15,060 nucleotides of DNA, taken from DATKCJ01 sp035513275. Lineage in GTDB: Bacteria > Verrucomicrobiota > Verrucomicrobiia > Opitutales > Opitutaceae. Shown piece after piece: positions 1 to 7,868 of this stretch (its first letter is position 1; each line of letters begins with the position of its first letter). The notes under the pieces were generated by a model. That model saw only the letters and a program-made list of their open reading frames with translations, was not told the origin of the DNA and ran no database searches. The stretch spans positions 1 to 15,060 of the forward strand of contig DATKCJ010000074.1 in NCBI GenBank assembly GCA_035513275.1. Reading direction: 5' to 3'. The translations under genes and the position numbers were made by a program.

Positions 1-1
1 G

Positions 2-523
2 ATCACGCAAGCTGATCCGGGCGACGAACTCACGGCGGTTTACGAGGCGATCGTTCATTGGGCGGATGTCATCATCATGGCCACGCCGATCCGCTGGGGG
101 CAGGCGAGCTCGCTCTACTTCAAAATGGCCGAGCGGCTGAATTGTGTGCAGAACCAGATCACGATCGCCGATCGCGTGCTCGTCCAGCGAAAGGTTGTCG
201 GCTTCATCATCACCGGGGGGCAGGACAACATCCAGGGCGTGGCCGGCCAGCTCATGGCGTTCTTCACGGAGCTTGGTTTCCACCTGCCGCAGTTTCCATT
301 CGTGGCGCATTCGCGCGGGTGGACCGCGGAGGACATGGAAAAGAATATCGCCGAGGTGCGGAATAGCGAGGAACTGCGCCAGGGCACGCGTGAACTCGCG
401 GACCGCTCGATCGAGATGGCCAACGCGCTGCTCGCCCATGGCGACGCCGGCGCAGGGAAGACCGCACGCGGCGGCCGCAAGGCGCACCGCCTCGAGGTCG
501 AGCGCGCGATGGAGGACAAGTGA
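2..523 (+). CDS. NAD(P)H-dependent FMN reductase / flavodoxin-family protein, 5' truncated
   Basis: The open frame runs in from the left edge and ends at TGA 521-523, leaving 173 residues; the true start lies outside the window. The visible part has the flavodoxin-like core of NADPH-dependent FMN reductases: a hydrophobic strand followed by an ATPIRWGQ segment that normally wraps the FMN phosphate and isoalloxazine, then a helix with YFKMAERL. A second hydrophobic strand carries VVGFIITGGQDN, and a C-terminal helix follows. Such proteins bind FMN in the cytoplasm and transfer electrons from NAD(P)H to quinones, metals or azo compounds; which of these applies here cannot be read. The last 25 or so residues are basic and charged (GRKAHRLEVERAMEDK) and look like a lineage-specific tail. 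The gene is followed by 267 nt before the next gene, so it is probably a separate unit. Family assignment is fairly secure, substrate unknown. Confidence 0.8.
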   Translation: MTQADPGDELTAVYEAIVHWADVIIMATPIRWGQASSLYFKMAERLNCVQNQITIADRVLVQRKVVGFIITGGQDNIQGVAGQLMAFFTELGFHLPQFPFVAHSRGWTAEDMEKNIAEVRNSEELRQGTRELADRSIEMANALLAHGDAGAGKTARGGRKAHRLEVERAMEDK

Positions 524-548
524 TCGAGCACGTGCGACAGTAGCCTTA

Positions 549-652
549 TTAAGGGGCGCGGCCGTTTCGACTTCGCTCAAGGCCCCGGGCCAGGTCGAGT
601 ATCCACGTCCTCTCCAGTTTCGATTAATGGCGCGCACAAGGCGCGCCCCTAA
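549..652. repeat. Intergenic inverted repeats between the FMN reductase and kamA-like genes
   Basis: AGGGGCGCG (552-560) is the exact reverse complement of 642-650. Inside the right arm is a perfect hairpin, GGCGCGC (629-635), loop ACAAG, GCGCGCC (641-647). Read on the minus strand the right side has the form TTTAGG, hairpin, like a decayed REP-type unit. The segment between the arms (about 565-580) contains a TTCGACTTCGCTCA stretch of the kind often seen in dispersed intergenic repeats. No open frame with family character was found in 524-790. Confidence 0.5.
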
Positions 653-754
653 ACTGTCGATTCGAGTGGCGGCTGGTGATTACACGCATGCACGACGATC
701 GTTAGCGTCACATGCGGCTCGTTCTCGCGCCGGGAAAAAAGCTGAAGACAAGGG

Positions 755-784
755 TTGGCCGGGGCGTGATATTTTCGCTATGAT
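755..784 (+). promoter_or_regulatory. Putative sigma-70-type promoter of the kamA-like gene
   Basis: TTGGCC (755-760), an 18-nt spacer and TATGAT (779-784) resemble a -35/-10 pair (4 of 6 and 5 of 6 matches to consensus). The -10 ends 6 nt before the ATG at 791, so transcription would begin at or next to the start codon and the message would be leaderless or nearly so. There is no Shine-Dalgarno sequence in front of the ATG, which fits. The call rests on position and similarity only. Confidence 0.45.
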
Positions 785-790
785 GCTGCG

Positions 791-2200
791 ATGACCCGAA
801 GCACAACGAAGATCAAGTCCCGGAAGTTTCGCGTCTTCGGCCGCGCCGACCTGGATCGCATTCCCCAACTCGAAACATTGTCCGCCGACGACCGCCTCGC
901 GATGAAGGCCGTGGCAAACGTGCTGCCGTTCCGCGTCAACGAATATGTGGTCGACGAGTTGATCGATTGGGACGCGGTGCCCGCTGACTCGATCTTTCAG
1001 TTGTCATTTCCCCAGCCCGGTATGCTCGACGAGCCGGACCTGCGGCGGATGAAGGACCTCGTGGCGCGCGGTGCCGACAGGGAGACGATCGATCGCGCCG
1101 CGCGCCAGATCCAACGACGACTCAATCCGCATCCGGCCGGCCAGATGGAGCTGAACGTGCCGCGTCTCGAGGGCGAGGCGCTGCCGGGCATGCAGCACAA
1201 ATACCGCGATACGGTGCTCTTCTTTCCGAGCCCGGGGCAGACCTGCCACACCTATTGCACGTATTGTTTCCGCTGGCCCCAGTTCGTGGGGATCGACGAC
1301 TTGAAGTTTGCCGCGAGGCAGTCGGCAACGCTCGTGGGCTACTTGAAACAGCATCCCGAGGTGAGCAACGTGCTCATCACCGGCGGCGATCCGCTCACGA
1401 TGCGCACAAGTGTCCTGCGCCGCTTCATAGAGCCGCTACTCGTGCCGGAGTTGGAGCACATTTCGGTGATTCGGATCGGCACCAAGTCGCCGGCGTGGTG
1501 GCCGTATCGTTTTCTGAGCGATCCGGATGCGGACGACCTGCTACGCCTCTTCGGCGAGGTGCGTGCATCGGGCCGGCACCTCGCGCTCATGGCTCACTTC
1601 ACGCACCCGCGTGAGTTGCAGACCGCCGCGGCGCAGGCTGCGCTTCGCCGCATCCAAGACTCCGGCGCTGTGGTGCGCTGCCAGGCGCCGCTCGTCCGGC
1701 ACGTGAACGACGAGGCCGATATCTGGGCGGATCTGTGGCGTCTTGAGGTGAGGCTCGGAGCCGTGCCTTACTACATGTTTGTCGAGCGCGACACGGGGCC
1801 GAAGGGATACTTCGAGGTGCCGCTGGCGCGTTGCTACGAAATATTCCAAATGGCCTACCGGCGTGTTTCCGGGCTCGAGCGCACGGTGCGCGGGCCGTCG
1901 ATGTCGGCCACGCCGGGGAAGATTATCATCGACGGCATCACGGAGATCCAGGGCGAGAAGGTTTTTAGTCTTCGCTTCATTCAGGCGCGAGAGCCCGACT
2001 GGGTGCGGCGGCCGTTCTTCGCGAAGTTCGACGAGGATGCCACTTGGATCGATCAACTGCAGCCCGCGTTTGGAGCGAACAAGTTTTTCTTCGAGCGCAG
2101 GCTCGAGGAGATGAAGGAGGCGAGCCAGTCGCCCGCCTACGGACACCGCATCGTCGCGCGGCGCAAGCCCTCGATCTTCGGACACGTGGAATGGGAGTGA
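791..2200 (+). CDS. KamA-family radical SAM, PLP-dependent amino acid 2,3-aminomutase (substrate uncertain)
   Basis: The 469-residue protein belongs to the lysine 2,3-aminomutase family, which moves an alpha-amino group to the beta carbon using S-adenosylmethionine, a [4Fe-4S] cluster and PLP. The radical SAM motif is CHTYCTYC, with cysteines 152, 156 and 159 (CxxxCxxC), followed by a TGGDPL glycine motif at 197-202. The PLP-binding lysine is most likely K377 in TPGK. In the Clostridium subterminale enzyme Asp293, Asp330 and Lys337 are spaced 37 and 7 residues apart, the first two holding the substrate side-chain amine. Here the equivalent positions, with identical spacing, are R333, S370 and K377. 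Both aspartates are lost, so L-lysine is unlikely to be the substrate; a basic residue at the first site recalls glutamate 2,3-aminomutase. It is longer than EpmB (about 340 aa), which acts in EF-P modification. ATG 791 is chosen because the conserved N-terminal region begins soon after it. The stop overlaps the next start (ATGA), so the two genes are probably coupled in translation. Confidence 0.88.
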   Translation: MTRSTTKIKSRKFRVFGRADLDRIPQLETLSADDRLAMKAVANVLPFRVNEYVVDELIDWDAVPADSIFQLSFPQPGMLDEPDLRRMKDLVARGADRETIDRAARQIQRRLNPHPAGQMELNVPRLEGEALPGMQHKYRDTVLFFPSPGQTCHTYCTYCFRWPQFVGIDDLKFAARQSATLVGYLKQHPEVSNVLITGGDPLTMRTSVLRRFIEPLLVPELEHISVIRIGTKSPAWWPYRFLSDPDADDLLRLFGEVRASGRHLALMAHFTHPRELQTAAAQAALRRIQDSGAVVRCQAPLVRHVNDEADIWADLWRLEVRLGAVPYYMFVERDTGPKGYFEVPLARCYEIFQMAYRRVSGLERTVRGPSMSATPGKIIIDGITEIQGEKVFSLRFIQAREPDWVRRPFFAKFDEDATWIDQLQPAFGANKFFFERRLEEMKEASQSPAYGHRIVARRKPSIFGHVEWE

Positions 2201-3480
2201 TGAATCCCTCACCTCTATCCGCACCACATCTCAACCCGAATGTCTTCGGAATCGAGCCGTCGGCGACGCTGGCGATCAACGAGCGCAGCGACGCCCTGAT
2301 CGCGCGGGGCAAGAAGGTCTACAAGCTCGGCCTCGGCCAGTCGCCGTTTCCCGTGCCGCCGACCGTGGTCGAGGCGCTGCGGCGGGCCGCGCCGCAAAAG
2401 GATTATGTGCCCGTGCGCGGCTACCGCCCGCTGCGCGAGACAGTGACCGAGTTCCTCCACCGTCGGCATGGAATCGAGCGTACACGGCGGCAAGTGCTCA
2501 TCGGTCCGGGATCAAAGGAGCTGATATTCCTCACTCAACTCGCCTACGCGGGCGAACTGCTCGTCCCAAGCCCGTCGTGGGTTTCCTACGCGCCACAGGC
2601 GCGCATCATCGGCCGGAGGGTCACCTGGCTTCCCACGGATTTTGATCACGATTGGAAACTTCTGCCGGAGACACTCGATGCACACTGCAGCCGCTCGCCG
2701 GGCCTGCCACGGCTGCTCGTGCTCAACTACCCGAACAATCCCACGGGCGTGAGCTTTCGTGAGATCGAACTTGCCGCGCTCGCCGAGGTGGCGCGGAAGC
2801 ATCAGGTGCTCGTGGTGTCCGACGAGATCTACGCCGACCTCGATCACGAGGGTCGCACTGCAAGCATCGCTCACCACTATCCCGAAGGCACGATTGTCTC
2901 CACCGGCTTGAGCAAGTGGTGCGGTGCCGGCGGCTGGCGGCTGGGTGTGTTTTCATTTCCGGCGGAACTCGAGTGGCTTTGCTCGGCGATGGCGTCGATC
3001 GCGAGCGAGACCTACACCTCGGTCAACACGCCGGTGCAACACGCGGCGGTCGTCGCGTTTCAAGGAGGACCGGAGATCGACGCTTACCTCGTTCGGTGTC
3101 GCGCGATCCTGCGGATGCTCGGACGCCGCTGCGCCAGCGTGCTGCTCGAGGCGGGTTGCCGGCTGCCGAAACTCGACGGAGCGTTCTACCTGTTTCCCGA
3201 TTTTCTTCCCATGCGCGAGCGGCTGCGCGCGAAAGGCGTCGTCGACTCGCGGACGCTCGCGGAGCGCCTCCTCGAGGACACCGGCGTGGCGACGCTGCCC
3301 GGCGTGGTCTTCGGCCGGCCGCGAGAGGAGCTGACGCTGCGTCTGTCCTACGTGAACTTCGACGGCACCGCCGCGCTCGCGGCAGTCGAAGGCGGCGCCG
3401 CTGTCGACGAGGCGTTCCTGCGCCGCCACTGCGCCGACACACTCGAGGCGATGAAACGCATCGCGGAGTGGGTGGGGTGA
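2200..3480 (+). CDS. Class I/II pyridoxal-phosphate aminotransferase
   Basis: The 426-residue protein has the fold-type I aminotransferase signature in order: a GPGSKELIF cofactor-phosphate region (102-110), NYPNNPTG (176-183), SDEIYADL with D208 contacting the PLP pyridine nitrogen, and STGLSKW with the Schiff-base lysine K239. WRLG follows (R247), and LTLRLSYVNF near the C-terminus should carry the carboxylate-binding Arg. It should transfer an amino group between an amino acid and a 2-oxo acid in the cytoplasm. Sequence alone does not give the substrate. The ATG at 2200 overlaps the TGA of the KamA-like gene (ATGA), and an in-frame ATG lies at 2191. Because of the coupling, it may work on the aminomutase product or supply its substrate, but this is inference. 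The frame also stays open upstream inside kamA; that part is a shadow, not an N-terminal extension. Confidence 0.9.
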   Translation: MNPSPLSAPHLNPNVFGIEPSATLAINERSDALIARGKKVYKLGLGQSPFPVPPTVVEALRRAAPQKDYVPVRGYRPLRETVTEFLHRRHGIERTRRQVLIGPGSKELIFLTQLAYAGELLVPSPSWVSYAPQARIIGRRVTWLPTDFDHDWKLLPETLDAHCSRSPGLPRLLVLNYPNNPTGVSFREIELAALAEVARKHQVLVVSDEIYADLDHEGRTASIAHHYPEGTIVSTGLSKWCGAGGWRLGVFSFPAELEWLCSAMASIASETYTSVNTPVQHAAVVAFQGGPEIDAYLVRCRAILRMLGRRCASVLLEAGCRLPKLDGAFYLFPDFLPMRERLRAKGVVDSRTLAERLLEDTGVATLPGVVFGRPREELTLRLSYVNFDGTAALAAVEGGAAVDEAFLRRHCADTLEAMKRIAEWVG

Positions 3481-3488
3481 GTAGAGAA

Positions 3489-3542
3489 TTGTAGGTGGTG
3501 CGCATGTCGCGCCACGTTGCGCGGCGAGCGCGCAACCTACAA
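3489..3542. repeat. REPIN-like inverted pair of GTAG-footed hairpins
   Basis: Two REP-like units face each other and together form a larger palindrome. On the plus strand, foot GTAG (3491-3494) is followed by arm GTGGTGCG, a 5-nt loop and CGCGCCAC (to 3515; one G-T pair). On the minus strand, foot GTAG (complement of 3537-3540) is followed by arm GTTGCGCG, a 5-nt loop and CGCGCAAC (perfect 8 bp, 3516-3536). The outer edges TTGTAGGT (3489-3496) and ACCTACAA (3535-3542) are also perfect reverse complements. It lies 9 nt after the aminotransferase stop and could also end or protect that transcript. There is no T-run, so it is not a typical intrinsic terminator. Confidence 0.7.
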
Positions 3543-3564
3543 CAGACCCGGCAAATGGGCCCCG

Positions 3565-3592
3565 CCTGTAATTCCTGCCCGTGTCTCGCGTA
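3565..3592 (+). promoter_or_regulatory. Putative ECF-sigma promoter of the kinase-sigma operon (CCTGTAAT, 16 nt, CGTA)
   Basis: CCTGTAAT (3565-3572) and CGTA (3589-3592) are separated by 16 nt, the usual spacing of ECF -35 and -10 elements. The same two words with the same spacing recur at 7710-7737 in front of the beta-propeller gene. Transcription would start near 3598-3600 and leave a leader of about 75 nt. The ECF factor encoded downstream in the same operon is the obvious candidate reader, giving autoregulation. The motif is seen directly; its function is inferred. Confidence 0.55.
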
Positions 3593-3674
3593 GAGAGTGC
3601 TGAGCCGGTGCGTGTTTCCTTCGCCCTTGTGAAGGGAATGGGCCGCGGCTATCCACGCTCATCCCCACCTGCAC

Positions 3675-6600
3675 TTGAATCCCCCGGCATCCGAAGAGTC
3701 GTTGATCGTCCGGATACTCGAAATGCCTCCCGATGAGCGGGCCGAGTTTCTTCGGCGCACTTATGTCGAGAACCCGGGCTTGCGCGACCGGCTGCGGCAG
3801 ATCGCGCAGGCGGTCTCGTCGCTTGAGAACGAGTCGCGGACCGCGCCGCTTCCATCGTCGGATGCCGAGCGGGCGAGGGTGATGGAGCTGGCGTTCACCC
3901 ATCAGGAAGTCGCCGGCGCCTCGATCGGACACTACAAACTGATCCAAGAAATCGGCGAGGGTGGCTTCGGCGTCGTGTGGATGGCCGAGCAGCAGGAGCC
4001 GATCCGGCGACGCGTGGCGATGAAGGTCATCAAGAGCGGCATGGATTCCCGCGAAGTGATCGCGCGCTTCGAGACGGAGCGCCAGGCACTCGCGCTCATG
4101 GACCATCCTGGCATCGCGCGCGTGTTCGATGCCGGGACGACCCAGAGTGGCCGGCCGTATTTCGTGATGGAACTCGTGCGGGGCACGCCGATCACGAGGT
4201 ATTGCGACGACTCCCGTATGCCGGTCGAAGCGCGGCTGCGGCTGTTCATCTCCGTATGCCGCGCCGTGCAGCACGCGCACCAGAAGGGAATCATTCACCG
4301 CGACCTGAAACCGTCGAACATCATCGTCACGCAGCACGACGGCGTGGCGGCGGCGAAGATCATCGATTTCGGCATCGCAAAAGCCACGGGATCGGAGCTG
4401 AGGGAGCGAACGCTCTTCACGCGATTCCACGCATTCATCGGCACGCCAGCCTACACGAGCCCGGAGCAGATGGAGATGAGCGGGCTCGATGTGGACACGC
4501 GGAGCGACATCTACAGCCTCGGCGTGCTCCTCTACGAACTTCTCGCGGGCCGGCCGCCTTTCGACCCGGCGCAGTTGCTTAAGTCGAGCCTCGAGGAGAT
4601 GCGGCGCACGATCCGTGAGGATGAGCCCCCGCTGCCGTCGCAAAGCGTCTGCGCATTGCAGGATGGCCAGCGCGCGGCCGTCGGTGCGGTGCGGTCCGCG
4701 ACGCAGGAGGCGCTGGCCAATGCACTGCGCGGCGACCTCGACTGGATCGTGATGCACTGCCTCGAGAAGGACCGCACGCGCCGCTACGAGACGGCGAGCG
4801 GGCTCGCGGCCGACGTGTGCCGTTACCTCGACAACGAGCCCGTGACCGCGCGCCCTGCGAGCACGGCATACCGCATCGGGAAGTTTGTCCGGCGCAACCG
4901 GCTCGCCGTAGTCGCGGCCGCCGCGGTCGTGATCTCGCTGATGACGGGGCTCGTGGTGGCCTCGGTTGCGCTCGTGCGCGAGCGGGCCGCGCTCATCCGC
5001 GAGAGCACGATGCGCCTCGAAGCCGACGCCAACGCCGCGCAGGCGCGCACTGAGGCTGCAAAGAACGATCAGGTCGCCCGCTTCATGAAGGACATGCTCA
5101 GCGGCGCGGGACCGAGCGCGGCGCTAGGGCGCGACACGGCAATGCTGCGCGATATCGTCGACGCCACGGCGCGCCGGCTCGACAGCGAACTGAAGGACCA
5201 TCCGGAAGTTGCGACCGACCTGCTCGAGACGCTCGCCCTGGTATACCGCGATCTCGGATTCTATCAGGAGGCGGAGGAGCGGACGCGGAAAGTGGTGGCG
5301 TTCAAGCGTGGGCGGTATGGGAACGGGAGTGCGGAACTGGCGGACTCGCTTGTCAAACATGGCGTGGTGCTTCGCCATCTCAACAGGATCAAGGAGGCCG
5401 AAGCCGCGCTCGGCGAGGCGCTCGCGATTCTCCGCGCGCTCCATGGCCATGCCGATGCGACCGTCGCCGACACTTTGTTCGAGTTGGCGCGGCTCTACAC
5501 CATGGATCGTGGTCCCGGGGAGTCGGAACGGATGATGCTCGAGGTGCTCGACATCCGACGGGAGGAGTTTGGCTCGAATCACATACTTGTGGCCGCAACT
5601 CTCGACGGACTGGGCACGAGCGCGTCCCTCGACACACGTGTGGCGGAAGCGGCCGAGCGGTATTCGGAGGCCCTTGCGATGTATCGTCAGTTGCTCGGAA
5701 ACGACCATCCCACGGTCGCCCTGACGCTCTACAATCTCGCATCGTCGTTGCGCAATGAGGGTCCATCCCCGAGGGCAACCGCGCACTTCCGCGAGGCGCT
5801 TTTCATCCAGGGCAAGGTGCTCGATCCGGATCATCCCGACCTTGTCGTCACGCTCCTCGACTATATGGCCGACATACCGGCGTCGGAGGCCGACGAAGAG
5901 ACGACCGAATTCCTCCGCGAGTTCGTCGCGAGGCAGCGCAGGGCGATGCCCCGCGTCCCGGCGAACCGTGCGCCGGCGTTGATTCTTCTGGCCACCTTGT
6001 TGGATCGACCTGAACGCGATCCGGCCGGGGCGGCCCTGCTGCGCCGGGAAGCAGAGGACTTGATCGAAGGGTCGCTTGCCGACGGGCCGCGGATCGATCT
6101 TGGCATTGCCAGCGCGATGGGTCGCTTCGGTTGGTGCAAGTTCTTGAACGGCAATGTGGCCGAGGGACTGAGGATGTGCGAAGCTGGGGTCCGCTCATTG
6201 CATGGCGGCACGGAGGAGACGCGCGGGACCCTCACGGCTGGATACCTGATCCTTGGGTGGATGCAAAACGGGATGGGCCGCCATGGGGACGCTGTCGCCT
6301 CATTCAAGGAGTCGCTTCTGATCCTGCGTGCGAGGTGGCCGGCAAACCACGGTTTGCTGGGACTGGCTGTCTCCGGCTTGGGCATGGCGCACCGGCTGAC
6401 TGGGCACAATGCGGAGGCGCAACAAGTCCTGCGGGAAGCGCTCGACGTTGCGAATCGGGACCGCGCTCCGAACGCGGGAACTCCGCGCTGGTTGCCGGCC
6501 GTATTGTGCGAACTAGGGCGGACGCTGAATCACGAATCGAGTTTCCTCGAGGCCGGGGAATGTTTCCGCGAGGCGATTCGACTCCAAGACGGGGGCGTGA

Positions 6601-6857
6601 GAATGTGGTCGGCGGCGAACGTCTATCCCCGCGCGCTTGCAGAGAGCGGCCTCGGCGTGGCGCTGGCGGGGCAGGGCCGCTTCGGGGAGGCGGAGCCGCT
6701 GCTCCTCCATGCCCTCGAGGAAATGCGTAAGGAAGAGCGTTCGACCTCCGGCTATGGCGCGGTGCTTGCCATCGAGGCGCTCGATGCCATCGTGGCTTTC
6801 TACGATGCCCGGGGAATGCCGGAACAGGCCGCACGCTGGCGGTCGTCGCTGGAGTGA
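3675..6857 (+). CDS. Transmembrane Ser/Thr protein kinase with C-terminal TPR region
   Basis: The protein has 1060 residues. An N-terminal segment (about 8-50) of the type found in verrucomicrobial and planctomycetal kinases precedes a complete Hanks-type kinase domain (about 86-385). This has P-loop GEGGFG (94-99), the VAMK lysine K117, alpha-C glutamate E135, catalytic HRDLKPSN (H208, D210, N215), DFG (231-233) and GTPAYTSPE ending at E264. All catalytic residues are present, so it should be active. One membrane segment follows (about 410-434), then a region rich in TPR-like helical pairs (about 500-1050) with repeated YRDLGFYQEAEE-type units, probably facing the periplasm as a sensor or protein-binding surface. 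An in-frame stop at 3630-3632 limits the start to 3633 or later. TTG 3675 is the best candidate, with CTG 3669 and ATG 3723 as alternatives; ATG 3723 would cut into the conserved N-terminal segment. The ECF sigma gene begins 28 nt downstream. Confidence 0.92.
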   Translation: MNPPASEESLIVRILEMPPDERAEFLRRTYVENPGLRDRLRQIAQAVSSLENESRTAPLPSSDAERARVMELAFTHQEVAGASIGHYKLIQEIGEGGFGVVWMAEQQEPIRRRVAMKVIKSGMDSREVIARFETERQALALMDHPGIARVFDAGTTQSGRPYFVMELVRGTPITRYCDDSRMPVEARLRLFISVCRAVQHAHQKGIIHRDLKPSNIIVTQHDGVAAAKIIDFGIAKATGSELRERTLFTRFHAFIGTPAYTSPEQMEMSGLDVDTRSDIYSLGVLLYELLAGRPPFDPAQLLKSSLEEMRRTIREDEPPLPSQSVCALQDGQRAAVGAVRSATQEALANALRGDLDWIVMHCLEKDRTRRYETASGLAADVCRYLDNEPVTARPASTAYRIGKFVRRNRLAVVAAAAVVISLMTGLVVASVALVRERAALIRESTMRLEADANAAQARTEAAKNDQVARFMKDMLSGAGPSAALGRDTAMLRDIVDATARRLDSELKDHPEVATDLLETLALVYRDLGFYQEAEERTRKVVAFKRGRYGNGSAELADSLVKHGVVLRHLNRIKEAEAALGEALAILRALHGHADATVADTLFELARLYTMDRGPGESERMMLEVLDIRREEFGSNHILVAATLDGLGTSASLDTRVAEAAERYSEALAMYRQLLGNDHPTVALTLYNLASSLRNEGPSPRATAHFREALFIQGKVLDPDHPDLVVTLLDYMADIPASEADEETTEFLREFVARQRRAMPRVPANRAPALILLATLLDRPERDPAGAALLRREAEDLIEGSLADGPRIDLGIASAMGRFGWCKFLNGNVAEGLRMCEAGVRSLHGGTEETRGTLTAGYLILGWMQNGMGRHGDAVASFKESLLILRARWPANHGLLGLAVSGLGMAHRLTGHNAEAQQVLREALDVANRDRAPNAGTPRWLPAVLCELGRTLNHESSFLEAGECFREAIRLQDGGVRMWSAANVYPRALAESGLGVALAGQGRFGEAEPLLLHALEEMRKEERSTSGYGAVLAIEALDAIVAFYDARGMPEQAARWRSSLE

Positions 6858-6885
6858 AGGGTCGCGCGCAAGCACCTCACAACGG

Positions 6886-7668
6886 ATGAATGTGGACGAA
6901 GAGTGGGGCATTTCCGGCGAGAGAGCGACCCGCACGGGTTCGTTTCCCGAGACGCAGTGGTCGATCGTGCTGCGGTCGGACGCATCGGGTGACACACGTG
7001 CGCATGCCGCGCTCGAGTCGTTGTGCCTGAAATACTGGTATCCGCTCTACACGTTTGTTCGGCGCCAGGGGCGCGATCATCATGAGGCCGAGGACTGCAC
7101 ACAGGAGTTCTTCGCCCGACTGCTCTCAGCAGAGGGCTTGAAACGCGCGCGACCTGAGCGAGGACGTTTCCGCTCGTTCCTCTTGTCGGGCATGCGCAAC
7201 TTCCTCACGAGCGAGTGGCGTCGCGCGAGCGCCGCGAAGCGCGGAGGCGGCCTCGCCACTGTGCCGATCGGCACGGTTGATTTCGACGAGCGTTTTTGCC
7301 ATGAGCCGCGTGACACGGCGCTGACGCCCGAGCAGGCGTTCGACCGCTCGTGGGCGCTGGGCATGATCGACCGGGCGGTCGGCGAACTGCGTGCGGAATA
7401 CGTGCGCAGCGGCCGCGGGGAATTGTTCGATTCCCTCGCGCCGCAGATATGGGGCGGCGGCTCGGGGGGCACTGTCCCTGTTGACGTGCTCGCGGCCCGC
7501 CTCGAAATGACAGCACAGGCCTACGCCGTCGCGCTGCACCGCGCGCGACGGCGGCTCGGGGACCGGCTGCGCGCGCGCGTGGCGGAGACTGTGGCCGATT
7601 CCAAGGAGATCGATGCCGAGCTCCGGCATCTCGTCGCCGCGATCAACGAGGCCACGGGGCCCGCTTGA
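6886..7668 (+). CDS. ECF-family RNA polymerase sigma factor paired with the upstream kinase
   Basis: From ATG 6886 the protein has 260 residues. The segment TQWSIVL (23-29) and ALESLCLKYWYPLY (42-55) begin sigma region 2, followed by HEAEDCTQEFFARLL (66-80), the core-binding helix typical of ECF factors. RGRFRSFLLSGMRNFL (92-107) and a basic linker with KRGGG come next, then a region 4 helix-turn-helix (about 198-230, LAARLEMTAQAYAVALHRARRRL) for -35 recognition. The wording is characteristic of the sigma factors that accompany Ser/Thr kinases in Verrucomicrobia and Planctomycetes. At 260 aa it is longer than a minimal ECF factor (about 190), the extra length lying between regions 2 and 4 and at the C-terminus. 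No anti-sigma factor gene is adjacent, so the kinase is the likely regulator. The frame is open well upstream inside the kinase gene, but family homology begins only after 6886. Confidence 0.9.
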   Translation: MNVDEEWGISGERATRTGSFPETQWSIVLRSDASGDTRAHAALESLCLKYWYPLYTFVRRQGRDHHEAEDCTQEFFARLLSAEGLKRARPERGRFRSFLLSGMRNFLTSEWRRASAAKRGGGLATVPIGTVDFDERFCHEPRDTALTPEQAFDRSWALGMIDRAVGELRAEYVRSGRGELFDSLAPQIWGGGSGGTVPVDVLAARLEMTAQAYAVALHRARRRLGDRLRARVAETVADSKEIDAELRHLVAAINEATGPA

Positions 7669-7709
7669 GCCGAATCAGGTAGCACGCTTTCGCCGAAATT
7701 CTCCGGGGG

Positions 7710-7737
7710 CCTGTAATCCTGCGCGAAGAGCTGCGTA
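7710..7737 (+). promoter_or_regulatory. Putative ECF-sigma promoter of the beta-propeller gene (CCTGTAAT, 16 nt, CGTA)
   Basis: CCTGTAAT (7710-7717) and CGTA (7734-7737) repeat exactly the words and 16-nt spacing found upstream of the kinase. The site lies 42 nt after the sigma-factor stop. Transcription would start near 7744 and leave a leader of about 125 nt before ATG 7869. The remainder of 7669-7868 shows no open frame or strong hairpin. The match suggests that the secreted beta-propeller protein is a target of the neighbouring sigma factor. Confidence 0.55.
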
Positions 7738-7868
7738 TACTCCCCTGCAGACCCGCATTCCGCGATACCTGCAAGACCCGGCCAAACTCCCAGATACTAC
7801 CTGTCAGGATCGCCGCGGCACCCAGTTGCCGTATCGGTGTCACCCCACCCACGAAAATTGCCAAAAAA

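Noticed and set aside
680..685. Third copy of the ECF -35 word (TGTAAT, minus strand)
   Set aside because: No CGTA lies 16 nt downstream on that strand and no minus-strand gene follows.
2044..2199. Earlier start for the aminotransferase inside the kamA-like gene
   Set aside because: It would overlap the conserved end of the aminomutase by about 150 bp. The ATGA overlap at 2200 gives the usual length for the family.
3537..4757. Long minus-strand open frame (406 codons) antisense to the kinase domain
   Set aside because: The plus strand here encodes a complete Hanks-type kinase domain; the antisense frame has no domain character.
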